Below are positions 23,491 through 35,400 of a DNA stretch of 64,000 nucleotides, piece by piece (position 1 is the first letter of the stretch; each line of letters opens with the position of its first letter). The notes under the pieces are model-generated. The model saw nothing but the letters and a program-made list of their open reading frames with translations, made no database searches and was not told where the DNA came from. The DNA comes from Pleodorina starrii (lineage: Eukaryota > Chlorophyta > Chlorophyceae > Chlamydomonadales > Volvocaceae): contig BRXU01000051.1 in assembly GCA_030267565.1 (NCBI GenBank), positions 248,001-312,000 on the forward strand. Direction: 5' to 3'. A program made the translations under genes and the position numbers.

Positions 23491-24072
23491 TGGGCGGAGG
23501 CGGATAGGGGCAGCAGTCGACCCCGAATCTGACAAAGCCAAAAGTATACGGAGAATCAGGGCAAAAGGTAGAGTTGAAGATCTTGACCTCCCAAACAATC
23601 GTACCAATTGCCCAGAGGATTGTGGATGCATCTTGAATGGCGCCCATGAGGACTAGGCGTGCCACCGAGGAGCAGTTAATGGTCGGCATCGCACTGGCTG
23701 GTATAGTTAGACATCGAGCTGACGGGCGATTTATTGCTGTCAGCAATGATAACGTCTTTAAGAAATATATTATAAGGGTTAATAGGGCATAAATCTCCAG
23801 GATAGTAGGAGGCAAACTCATCCTCGGTAAAAACACGCCATATTAATTGGCCATAGCACCGTCGCTTCCTGCTTTCCAATACCAGGATGGTTCTGTATTA
23901 GTGAAGGTGCCATCGGCGTTGGGCACGTCCACAAGAAGCTTTGATGTGTTGACGAAAACTGCGCCGCTTTCACTCGTGGCGAGCACGTTCACCCCATCCA
24001 AGACAAGCTCCGACACACGTACTACACATGTGGGCTGTAACGGGGCATGCCTGATAAAGACGGGGTCCTATA

Positions 24073-24447
24073 ATGGAAAGCGCCATGACCCAGGAGGACG
24101 CCAGGGCAGGGCGCACTGCGCTGTATGCCTGCGAGGGCCCGTACAAGCGCATGGTAAAGGCGACACGATTTGTAATTGAAGTCGCCCATGGTTTGCCAGA
24201 ACGGACCACAATGGGAAAGGCGGTGACGTATGCGGAATACGCAGGAAGGAGAACCAAGCGCCCGGAGGACGCAAACGTTGCGTATAAACACATGCAAGAA
24301 TGGCATAAACAATGGAATCCATTTGTGCGAGGCAAAGCACGGGAGCGCGAACAGCGGGAAGGAGAAGGCCAAAACCGGAAAGCGGGCATTGAAAAGACGA
24401 AAGCGGACAATGCAAAGGCAGCGCGAAGGAGTATCAACAAAAAATGA
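24073..24447 (+). CDS. Small basic protein with a possible H4-like histone fold (124 aa)
   Basis: ATG GAA AGC GCC ATG opens a 124-residue frame with ordinary composition. Residues about 27-75 contain RFVIEVAHGLPERTTMGKAV followed by TYAEYAGRRTKRPEDANVAY. This resembles the end of histone H4 helix 2, loop 2 and helix 3, where H4 has a DAVTYTEHA-type segment and an Ala/Met-Asp start of helix 3. Residues 80-124 are a highly charged Lys/Arg/Glu tail. It lies just upstream, in opposite orientation, of the disrupted pherophorin exons. It could be transposon- or virus-derived, or the similarity could be chance. Function is not assigned. Confidence 0.45.
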   Translation: MESAMTQEDARAGRTALYACEGPYKRMVKATRFVIEVAHGLPERTTMGKAVTYAEYAGRRTKRPEDANVAYKHMQEWHKQWNPFVRGKAREREQREGEGQNRKAGIEKTKADNAKAARRSINKK

Positions 24448-24650
24448 TAGCGAGGGAAGGCAACACGCCTTGAAGACCAGCTGGCGAGCTGTGACGGTTA
24501 CGCAAACGGTTGACGCGCGCGATACGCGGAGACCGCTGGACTGCCACCGCAATCAGAAGAACAAATCCAATATAAGTGGCGCTTGGATGCAAAGCGACGG
24601 TTACGCATGCGCGAGGCGCAGGATGTAGGAGGCCGAAACCGGAGCATACA
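24448..24650. other. Short non-coding spacer
   Basis: Nothing recognised between the small ORF and the TIR element. Confidence 0.4.
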
Positions 24651-25195
24651 TACAGGTGGCCCAGGGTATTATGACACACTTTAGCCTTACAGGCCTTGCA
24701 ATGTTAGCAAACGGACGTCACTGGCCCTAAATCGCGGGTTAACAAAAGTGCGATTTCCGAAAATCGAGGGTATTCTGACACAGCGCAAAAACTGCCCGTA
24801 GAGACCGCATACGTGCGCATTGACGTCCTAAATTGCACCATTGTACCCACAAATTTCATTAGAAGGGACGGACATATCTGGTCTGGTTAGCTCTAGTGTT
24901 GCTCTCGGTGTCAACTAGCCATCTTAATGCGATGTAGTTGAATGTCCTTGAAGAGTTCATGCTCCATGAATGACACATTTTGCCGGCAACGATTGCTTTG
25001 CATGTTTCCGAGACCACAACCGAAATCGGGGACCACACGACTGGTATTTGGTAAAGGTCCCGCTGATGAACCTTTTAGTCTTTATATGTAGAATGCATTT
25101 CCAGAACGGCCTGGCCAATGACGCTCTGGTTGTCAAGATAAGGCGAGTGTGTCATCATAATACCCTGTGTGTCACGATACCCTGGGCCACCTGTA
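24651..25195. mobile_element. TIR-bounded non-autonomous element (545 bp)
   Basis: The left end tacaggtggcccagggtat at 24651-24669 is exactly the reverse complement of 25177-25195, and both are followed inward by a TGACACAC motif. A partial second copy of the terminal motif lies just inside the right end. No transposase is encoded. A flanking target duplication is not obvious. Confidence 0.6.
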
Positions 25196-25541
25196 CGCTG
25201 CGCAGGTTCACACGCGTCCGAAGGCTGTTTGCGGGGCAATAAAAACGACGCAGGAGACGGTGCGTGAACCGGACGTTTACACGCGAGGGTGACAATACAG
25301 GCGGGTGATGAACAGATAAAGCGACCAAGCGCACGTATCCGAACAAGAGCTGTCCGTCGAAGGAAGCCCCAAAGTGTCGCCGGTATGAGCGGCTTGCCGA
25401 ACGCTATACGTGGTTGCCACTGTCAGTTTAGGTGTTCTCCTTTCGCTGTCACAGCCCTGAACGCCCGGAAGCAGCAGGTGTGTCAGCGATCGGCGCAACA
25501 GCATCAGCAGCGGCCGCGACCGGCCGCGGGCGGGTCTTGTA

Positions 25542-25727
25542 TAGGATGCGAGAGTTACAATGAGGGACCACTAGGGTCCTGCGCTGGCGCATTCTGAGTC
25601 AACTCAGAACCTCACGGGCCTGCCGACTGCAGACCAGCACCCTCCCTCGTGTCCGCTCATCATTGAGGAAGGGTTGGTCCCATGGGACCCACAGGCGGTT
25701 AGTGCTAGGGCACTGCCTAATGTGGCA
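25542..25727 (-). repeat. Dispersed 186-bp repeat, copy 2
   Basis: Reverse complement of 9521-9706 with few mismatches. Confidence 0.75.
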
Positions 25728-25879
25728 TAGGGACGGAATGCGCGCAGATCGTAGGTGTGATTGCTTCCTTGACACAGCAAGCAGCATCGTTTGTTGCCGG
25801 GGGGAATCCGCATGGAAGTACCTGGCGGACGGCCATCTTCGGCACGTCCTCGGCCATCTTCGGTACGTCCTTTCAGGAG

Positions 25880-26202
25880 CACTGTCAGTGCGTACCTGGG
25901 GCAGCTCGCATTAGTACAAGACAGAGTTGAAGCAACCATCAACGGGTCGCGGCCCGAGCTGGAATGGTTCCTGGGGCAGGACGGCCCAACCTGGGCTAAG
26001 TAGGTTGAGGAGTAGTAACACGCGTCTAGCCCAGCTGAACCAAAATGGTCTCGAGCAGGCTGTGCACAGTGCCCGGGAGCGGGCCGCAGCCCGGTTGTTG
26101 GGGGCAAGAAATGCGAGCGAGGCGCAGGCCGAACAGCGCCAGGATGTGCTGGAGCGGGCTGTGCATGATGCTCAGGAGCGAGCCGCAGCCCGGTTGCGCT
26201 GA
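25880..26202 (+). pseudogene. Coding-like remnant with a duplicated helical motif
   Basis: Two frames contain natural-looking peptide (VEATINGSRPELEWFLGQDG, then LEQAVHSARERAAARLLG and LERAVHDAQERAAARLR). The last two are a duplicated Ala/Arg/Glu helix-forming unit. A TGA follows at 26200-26202. Probably the broken 3' end of an older gene or element. Confidence 0.3.
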
Positions 26203-26223
26203 CTAGGGTACGGTAGGCTAGGG

Positions 26224-26238
26224 TAGGGTAGTAGGGTA
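26224..26238 (+). repeat. LINE target-site duplication, left copy
   Basis: tagggtagtagggta, identical to 37771-37785 on the other side of the LINE. The surrounding DNA is rich in TAGGG, so chance similarity cannot be wholly excluded. Confidence 0.75.
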
Positions 26239-26430
26239 AAAACATGTGAACGATAATAATAAAGCCGCCGTATATAATAACTGGTTCTCCCAGCGTGTTA
26301 ATAGCGTCATGTGTTAATAGCGTCATACACAATACAATACCAGCAGCTGACCTCGACAGCTGACCAGGTTCGATTCAAACGCGTAAGTGCGAGCTCCTGG
26401 CCACGCGCGCGCATCAACTGGCGTTTGCAA

Positions 26431-29400
26431 ATGCTTTGTCTGTTGATGCTAACCGTGTTTCTCTTGGGCGCCGAGGCCTGCCTCCTGGCTGAAGTTGGGG
26501 CGAGGGAAGAGTTCTGGCCGGACTATCGGGCCGGCCGTCTCATTGGCCCTCTGCCCCTTGGACTTCAGACCGTGGGAGATAAAGCAGAGCTACGACCGGT
26601 CTGCCTTGAAAAATGGCTAAATGAACAGGGAGACGCCCTACGCCGGGTCAATGGACGAACCAAACTGACGCCCGCTGGAAGCTGGACGAACGTATTGTGC
26701 TGTAATGAAACGCATCTCAGCAGACTAACAGCTACGACCACAGAGCCAATCCAACCAGCACACTCCCAAGCAATGGAAGAGCGCAATCATGGCCCGAGAC
26801 GCTGGCCTCCGAAGCCTGCGCGCAACGAGACGGACAACATTAAGTGCAAATGGAATAGTCCGCACCCATTGCAGCCCCGAAAACCCATCCGACAGAAGCC
26901 CGCACTAGCGAAACATACGCAACGTGCTGGCACACTTAGTCGTGCTACCAAAACAGCATCCTTTGAATCTACAAATAATGAAGCCCTACAAAACAACAGT
27001 GCCCCACTGAGAAGAGCTGCAACACTCGGTGAACGACCTGAATGGGACTGGAACGCGGACGGATCGCCCTCGCCACGAACCTACCGGCTATGTGGAAGCT
27101 CCTGGAATGTTATACAGCACGAAGAATGCAGCAGCTGCCAATGGAGGAAGCCGAACCTAATAGTCCGCCCGCCATGGGCCTCTGGGTCCCGCAAGCCACC
27201 ATGGTCACCGGATAAAGCACAGCCTAATATGTGTGAGCCTCGACAAGATTCGATAATGCCAATGCAATGGCAAAACCCCCGCAATGCGAGGAAACTCCGG
27301 GAAAAGCAGTACATCAGTGAGCGGACGCCAGCAACTACCCACAGCAGACTATGCGAAACCTCTGTCTCAATATGCGACGCATTTTCCACAAAGCAACGGC
27401 AAGCAAGAATGCTAAAACCTGCCTGGGAGCACCTGTACGGAACCCAGCCCGGACAGGCTTATAAACCGGCCGAGAACACAACACACCCTCTCCCATCGCC
27501 GCACCACGAGGCACTCAGCACCATGGCTCACTTTGTACCCCCGCACCTGGTCGGTCGCTGCACCATCGGTGATGAATACGGCGTCGTGGCGGTTCAGTCG
27601 CGCGCTCTCCCACAAAACCGACTTGAAGGGCTGAAGAGGCACGGCACCCTCTCAACAGGGGCTGCGAACGCCATTGAATCGAGCGCCTTGAGGACCAACC
27701 GAGGCACATGCGCCGCGAGCGACGCACAGCCCTACGGCAGCCGCGAACCCACCCCACACAGCGTGAGAGGCCGGGAGCGACGGAACCTGAACGCCGTAGT
27801 CAGGACCAGCCTCTGGCTGCTGCGCCAGACGGGCATGACCCTGCTCCACTGGCTTCAGTTTGCAATGATGGCATACATACAGTTTCATATCCTGCTGTAT
27901 CGTTACATGGTACTGGCGCCCCTGGCCGTCGCCCTTGCCCTTTACTGTGCACGCACCGCCGCTCTGATCACCAAACACCTCGCACACAGACTTTTGGCGG
28001 CGACACGACTAACCATGCAAGCCAACAGAACGCGACGAATACATGCCGAATGGACTCGAGTCGCCCATACAATACTACTCATGCCCCTCGCATTCACCCC
28101 AACCGCCCTAACCCTCGCCCTACAACCCCTGAACGACGTCGTCCACTATCTGATCTCTGCATTCCTCCTGATCTGGGCGGGACGCCTGATCCTCGTAACA
28201 CTCGCCCTACCCCGAGGTGCCGCCCTGCTCCGCACCGTACGACATGCCATACACACCTTACACGTCGGCGCCCGCCAAATATGGAACGCACCCGGACGCC
28301 TTGCACATCAGCTGGCATTCCTCACCATGCTCACCCTGATCTGCTGGCAACTGATCACAGGGGACATCATTGCACTATACCTCGCAGCCGGCATCCTCCT
28401 CATCTCAAGAATTATGCAGGCCACACCACCATTAGCACGCCTCGTGCACGGTCATGTTTGTGCCTGTGCTCTCGCCGGTCTGCTCACACACGTCCCAAAC
28501 ACGAGCCAAGGCACGGTTGCGCCCCTCGCAACGGCGCTCGCTCTGCTAGTCTTGGACATCCCGGAAGCGACCCGCCGCAACCGACAACAACATGAGCCCC
28601 AATACGGAGGGCCCGACGAGATCACGACCCGACACGCTGCAACACCTGCCCACACGACCGGCACAAACAACGCGCCGCGACGCCCCGAGGACATCCCCTG
28701 GCCGCCACCGGGACACCCGCCCGAACAGGAAACCCCCACCTACCACGAAAGGCAACGAGCGCAGATGTGCATGATTCACGCCATTAACAACCTGCTCGGG
28801 GGCCCGTACATCGACCCACCCCACGTACTAAGCTACTGCCGTACCATGACAACACACATGCAGCAGCAAGGCCTCCATGCAGCGGCCGCCATCTGGAAGC
28901 ACGCGCACAACCCCATCACGGGCCACTTCTCCACCATAGTGCTGAACCACTACCTGCGCCACAACGTACGGATCCGCGACGCCAGCGGCAACACACTCCA
29001 CGGCACACACATCGCATCAGTGAGCACCGAGCTCCCGATCCGCAAAGGGGACCCGCTCGACACCCTCTGGGCACAACTCCCCCCCCACGCCCAAAGCTGG
29101 GGTTTCATAGTGCATCTCGAAGGCCATGCCGTCGCGGTCCGAAGGCAACACACGCATTGGTTCATCATCGACTCGCAATCGCCGCGCCCTTCACGGCTGA
29201 CAACCAATTGGCCCCTCGCTCACGGCACTATCTACTGCCTCCAGCACCGGCGCAACAGCGCCCCATGTCAAACACATGTCGACCTCCGGAATGTCACGCC
29301 ACCTGAGCAATGGACCGCAACCCTGACGACCAACACACAGAACGGACCCGCCGCCACCACCATGGACACGACGGAACAGCACCAGACTGGCCACGACGAC

Positions 29401-32400
29401 ACACGCACACCACCGGAACCCACCCCCACCGAAGCGCTCCCCTCGCCCTCCCACGAGGGGAGAGCGACTGCAGAGCACGAGGCACCCCGGTACACCGCCG
29501 CCAGCCCAAACCCCGCCCCGATGGAGGTAGATGACGCGGGCTCCCCCGAAATCGAAGCACACATGCAACCGACGGAACCCGGAAGCCCCGAGGGCCCCCC
29601 GGCACATACCCCTGCCGACCCCAGCCCCATGGACACTGACGACGCAGAACTGGATGCGGAAATCCCGCAGCCTCCGCCGGATGCCAGCGACGCCGAGGGC
29701 GCCCCGCGGCCCGCGCAGCAAGACGTCCCTAGGCCCCGTAGAGCAACCGCGAATGCTCCTGAAGCGCGCCACGCCGACACGGGACGGGCCACCAGGCGCG
29801 CCCCCACTCCAGAGGCCGCGGCACCTGCACGCACCAGCAGAAAGCGGACCAGAAGGCAAGTAGGGCCCGCGCCCGCAACCCACACCATCACATATCACCT
29901 GCTCCGCATGCAAGGACTCCCCATCCGACAGGGCCATAACCGCACGGCCGCCGACGCACCGGACGGAGCCGAGACAACCGAGACACCGCAACACAACCCA
30001 CCGAACCCGGCCCCCGACCCGGTACGGCTGGCGGCGCACGGCACGACGCGCCCCACTCCGGAACGGGATGCAGCACGTCCACGCCCACGCAAGCGCCCAG
30101 CGGAAAGCTCCCCCCCTCCGCAGTCCCGCCCTAAACCAAAAACAGGACCTCAGCAACAACACATGACGAAATACGCCCACCCCAAAAAGCCAAAGACGGA
30201 CACCCCCGCCGCACCTGCCAAGGCGCCAGCGCAGACCGCCAGCGAGCCACCCCCGGCCGCACCCGGAGCACCACCGACCGGCTATCTCAAACTCGTTACG
30301 ATGAACACGCGAGGCCTACAAGGGCACCGCGAGGGTATTTTGCGCCTAGTCGACGACCACAAGCCAGATGTGCTGGTGCTCACCGAAACCAAGCTAAGCG
30401 CTCATCATCGGCGCGCTATTGCAAGCATGAAGCAAAGCATGCAGCCCTATCAGACCTACCTGAGCAACCGCCCGCATGTCGCCGACCGCGCCAATCGGGA
30501 AGCAGGCGTCCTGATCGGAGTGGCGGAGCGCTTCAGTAGACAGGGCAGCGCCACCGCAGAACCTATACCCACTGAACTGGAAGGGTACATAGGGCATGTG
30601 CGTATAGCCCCCCCAGCCAGCTCCACCCTCCACATCATAGGGGTGTACTGCCCATCCGACTCCACCGCACGGCAGAGAATATACGAATATGGTCGAGCGG
30701 CCTCGGCGCACGCCAAAGCGAAGGGTGAACACCTGGTCATGGCGGGCGACTGGAACGCCGTGCTCAAAGCGAGTGACCGGTCGACAGGCATCTGCAACTC
30801 GGACGACAGGGCACACAGATGCTTCTCAACGGACAGCGACCTACGACCAGTAGACACCAGGCGACGAGAATACACCTACACGCAGACGCAACTCGGACTC
30901 GACACCCACCTGAGCCGCATCGACGACGTCCTCCTTGCTCCCCAAACCACCGCCGCTGTGGCCAAGGAGGGCAATGCATACGAACAAGTGTACGATTGTG
31001 GAGGCAACTTCGACCACCGACCGCTGTGTACCCTCCTCCCCCTAGCGGGACTCCGCCTCCTCCCTGCCCCCGCTGCCCAGCCCCCCACAGACCTGAACCC
31101 CAGCTCATGGAGCCGCATCCAGCTGCCCATCCTCAAAGAAAGCAAAGGCAAAGCACGCATGGAAATGGAGGCGACACTCACGGGCGCAATTACCCACCTG
31201 TTGGACGCTCTCCGCCCCGCGCACGAGACCATAACAGCCGCCTCCACCCAAATGGAGCGCGCCGCGGGCAAGGACCAGGCGCGGACGATCCTTGGCCACC
31301 TGCGCAATCACGAGGCCGTGCAAGCCACGAATGTCACTTCCCTAAGCCAAGAGCTTGGGACGCTCATGCTGCAATGCCTCGGCATCCTCGAAAGTCACTG
31401 CCAACAAAAACCCCCCCGCTCAGGGAGACTGCACGCGCGACGGGGCATTGGCAGGCGCCTGACCCGTTTACATGATGAACACAAAGCACTGAAACGCGAC
31501 CTCACGCAAGCACTGCACCCGCCGGGGGCCTCCCCCAACCCGACGAAAGCGACCCAACAACCCCCATCACGGCACCCCCAGGAGGCAACGCCGGTCCCGA
31601 AAGCCACAGATCAGACCCCCGACCCACCTGAAACTGGTACCACCCGCCAAACACAAGGCCAGGGGGACCCATGGGACAACCTTGAAACCCGCGACCTGCG
31701 CACCGCGATCCGGAGCAAGGGGGACGAAATCAGGAAGGTGGTTAATGAGACGCGCAAACTGCACATGCGCAGAGCAAGCAGGCGGCTCCAACGCCTTCTC
31801 ACAAAGAAGCCAAAGCAGGCGCACAGGCAAATTCTGGAGCCTGACGATCAACCGCGAGGTATCGCGGCTATACGCCACCCCGAGGACGGGCACCTGTGCA
31901 CGGACTCAGAAGGCATTCTCGACGCGCTACACACACACTTCGCCCTCCTAGCCAAGCCAGTCTCCGGTCCCCGCACAGGCAAATACCTCCCAGGCGAGGC
32001 CCCACGCAATTACCCCTGGGAAGTGGCTGGGGCCCCTGACCCACTCAGACAAGGCCTTGCACGCTGGGACGGTGCGCCCCCGTCCCTCCTCCCCGGAATC
32101 CTCGACCCATGCAACTTTCGCACCTGCCTAGGCCACCTCGCCCGCAACAAAGCCCCCGGGCCGGACGGCCTGCCCAATGAACTCCTCCAAACCCTTCCAG
32201 ACGACCTCCAGACCGCAATACACCACCTGATCACCATAATGTGGGTCAAAGCCGAAATCCCCCCCCACTGGACACAATCCGACACAGTCCTCATCCCCAA
32301 GAAAGGAGACCCACTTCTTATTAAGAACAAACGCCCGATCGCCCTGGCCAACACCCTCTACAAGCTGTACACCAGCCACATCACGCTAAACATCGTAACT

Positions 32401-35400
32401 TACAGCGAGCAAGCACACATCTTTACCGAGGCCCAGGAAGGGTACCTCCGGCAGCGCAACACAGAACGGCAAATCCAGAACGTGCTGCACGCTATCGAAG
32501 ACGCGGGCCTTACCGGGCGCGACCTGTTCCTCCTTTATATCGATTTCACATCCGCGTTCAACACCATCGATCATGATAAACTGCTTATGATCATGTACGA
32601 CCTGGGCTACCCAGATGACCTCATCGAGGTGGTTTCGAACCTGTACTCGCACGCCGCGACACGCATACGAACCGAGCACGGATGCACTGCGAACATTGCG
32701 ATCGAGCGCGGAACGATCCAGGGAGACACGCTGTCACCCGTCCTGTTCATTATCTACATGGAACCCCTCCTACGATGGCTGCACAGCGGCGGCAGGGGGT
32801 ACCGATATGGCTGCCTCCGGGCGGAAGAAAACGATCGCCATCACTTCAGCTCGGGTGCATTCGCTGACGACCTAGTTATCCTTACGAACGCGGTATCGGA
32901 TCTGCGGCTCCAATGCTCAAAAATTGAACGGTATGCGAGGTGGGGGGCCCTCAAGGTCAACGTGAGCAAGTGCCAGATACAAGGCATACTCCATGGTCGC
33001 GCGCGCTCGGACAAGGATCTGAGTAGAGGCCCCGGCACACAAAAATACCAGACCGCCCTGGAACGCCTTCTGAAAAACCAAATTCGAATAGACGACACGC
33101 CTATCCCGTACGCACCCCCCACGCAGCCGTACAAGTATCTGGGAGTACACATTACCCCCACGCTAGACTGGGCAGAAGAAGTGGCCTATGTGCGAGCCGA
33201 GGTTGACAGACGAGGACGGGGCATTCAGAGCTCCCTCGCGACCCCCGACCAACGCATCAACATGATCAGAACCCTCATACACCCCTTCGTGGCGTACAGC
33301 CTGCCCACCATGGCGTACACCCCACAAGACATTGCCAGTTTCGATGCGCAAATCGCGGGCATAGCCAAACGCAGCTACGGACTCAAGATGGGCTTCCCCA
33401 CCCGCGCCATTCTCAACCCGACCGCGAGGCTCGGCCTGGGGGTTGGCACCGTACGCACCTTATACGCCGTCCGGGCGGCAAAGACCCTCGTCCTCTCCCT
33501 CAATGATGACGGCCGTCTCGGAGCGGTGACCAGAGCTCTCCTCCACCTGCAAAGTCGATACATGGGCACCGTACCGGCACATGAACTCAAACGGGAATGC
33601 CAATTCTACACCACACTGAAACAGCTCGCTCTCGTGAGGGAGGCGGGGATTGAACTCACGGACAAAGGGACAGCATACGAAACGACAATGAGCAGCCTCG
33701 CCCACCTGATCGGATCTCTCAACCCAGCGGCCGAACCCAAGGCGCTTGCGCTCCTCTTCCGATGCGTACAACCTCTGCTTGAGCTGGGTCTCGACCTCCG
33801 GGCCCTGAGGGATCAGAACACGGGCACGCACATCATCACCACCGATCAGCTGCAACTAATCGGAGGCCGGAACGTGGGATCGCGCCATAGGATAGCCCTG
33901 AACCAGCTCAGCCTCGCCATGAATGCCGACCCCAGCGTGCGGGCTCGGGCACCCAGATACCGCGGATCCACATCTCTACCCCCCGAGCTGCGGCTCATTC
34001 CAGACAACCCCGGCCTGACCGGCCTAACCGACGAAACGGCTGGACCCAAACCCATACCGTACGGACGCATAACAAAGTACCTCGCCCCAAAGCCCCGTGA
34101 CCCGGTCGAAGCCATGCAAACCGCACACGCCGACACAGCCCCCACACCCCCAGGCGTGACAATCGCCGACGAGGCGACCCAACCGACGCCGCCCGGGGGC
34201 GCGACGGCAGATCCCACCACACGACGCTCGACGCCTAGATGTCACGCCCGGCAACACCAGCCACGGCGGCTAACCGACCGTGACCGCCTCAAAGCATACC
34301 TTTTGCGTCAAAACCTCAAGCCGGTAACGGGCATCGTGGACACCGACGCCATCGGCTGGAACCCCCGACACACCCCACTCACCATCCAACATTGCGAAGA
34401 GCTCCTACGCCACCCGCACCACAAGGGCCTGCTAACCAGGGTCGGCTCCGCCGAACGGCTCCTCCAGATGCTGCTGGGCGAGGAACCATGGCCTGCGGAG
34501 GTCCCGGCGCGGTATGGAATCAGTATCACGCAATTCCTCTTCGGAGACCAGGAAAGGGTGGCGTGCATCAACGCAGAAATACGTAAACGGGTCGCCGTCG
34601 ACAAACCGACCCCAAAGAAGCAGCGCACAATCCACCCACCGAACCAAGGCACCCACCGCACCTACTACCTGGTCGACTGGGAACGCACGGCAGTAACCAA
34701 AGGAGCCCTCGCCCTCTACGCTGCCAACGGATACCACCCCCAGGCGGTACACCCCCATGCGCCTCCCAACGGCACACCACCGCAGGTGGGCCTAGTCGAA
34801 GTAGACTGGGCGCCCACTCAAGACGAGGGCACGCGTCTGGCCCAACAAGATAACTGGATCGAACTGCTCAATGCATTCCGGGATCGACGCGCTCAGGAAG
34901 CCGGACATGACCCGGGGCGCGCGGCGGAGACACGCGACAAGCACCTGACGGAAAGGCAACAACAAGGTCGATGGGAAACCGAATGCCTAAACACGACCCG
35001 AGGGCAGCGCCTTCTCAGACAGTTTGTCGAAATCAACGTCCAACCGGGAAACCCGGACAAGGACATCTACCCCACAGGGCGTTACACTATCCAGATCGGC
35101 AAACACAACGGCCCCCTCTGCGGAACACCCTGGGAGGGTGACGGGGACATACCTGAAGGACTGCAGACCATCGGACTGGCCCTCGTCTACGGCCCCCAAG
35201 GTAACTGTGTAGGCCAAATCTCCGTCTGTCGTCTCCGCAGCCTGTGGTACAGGTACCAAGACGCGCAGCAGAACCGCCCGGAAGACCATGCCCGACTCGC
35301 CGCCAGGGGCGGCTTTGCGGAAGACGTCGCACGCCTCCTCCTGCGGTACCGGAACGGCGGGGGCACCAAACTGCAACCCGTCAAAGCGGCAAACGAGCGC

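Larger units (their letters stand above)
20842..24036 (-). pseudogene. Pherophorin-like extracellular-matrix glycoprotein gene, disrupted
   Basis: Pherophorins are Hyp-rich matrix glycoproteins of volvocine algae with two Cys-rich domains around a (PPSP)n rod. Reading the minus strand, an exon starts after an acceptor near 24037 and encodes LVLDGVNVLATSESGAVFVN. A Cys-rich domain follows, ending [20 protein letters not shown], then a Pro/Ser linker to about 22020. The second domain begins FPFSSCKMRDV near 21930, continues YCFRIAAVEATAESASPC to a GTAAGT donor at 21728-21723, and resumes at 21118 with RACVEESPKAARLVTINGVT, ending SCVYSLINADFSCCP. Damage is visible: an in-frame TAA near 23850, a shifted frame between about 23845 and 23690, another shift after FPFSSCKMRDV, an inverted linker segment and a palindromic 3' end. 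Assembly errors in the repeats could explain part of this. Confidence 0.75.
25196..26223. other. Repeat and gene fragments before the LINE
   Basis: Contains copy 2 of the 186-bp dispersed repeat (25542-25727), a coding-like remnant at 25880-26202 and TAGGG-rich sequence at 26204-26238 where the LINE inserted. Confidence 0.5.

Noticed and set aside
29191..30180. Minus-strand ORFs within the LINE
   Set aside because: They are shadows of the 3,731-residue frame, which carries recognised domains.
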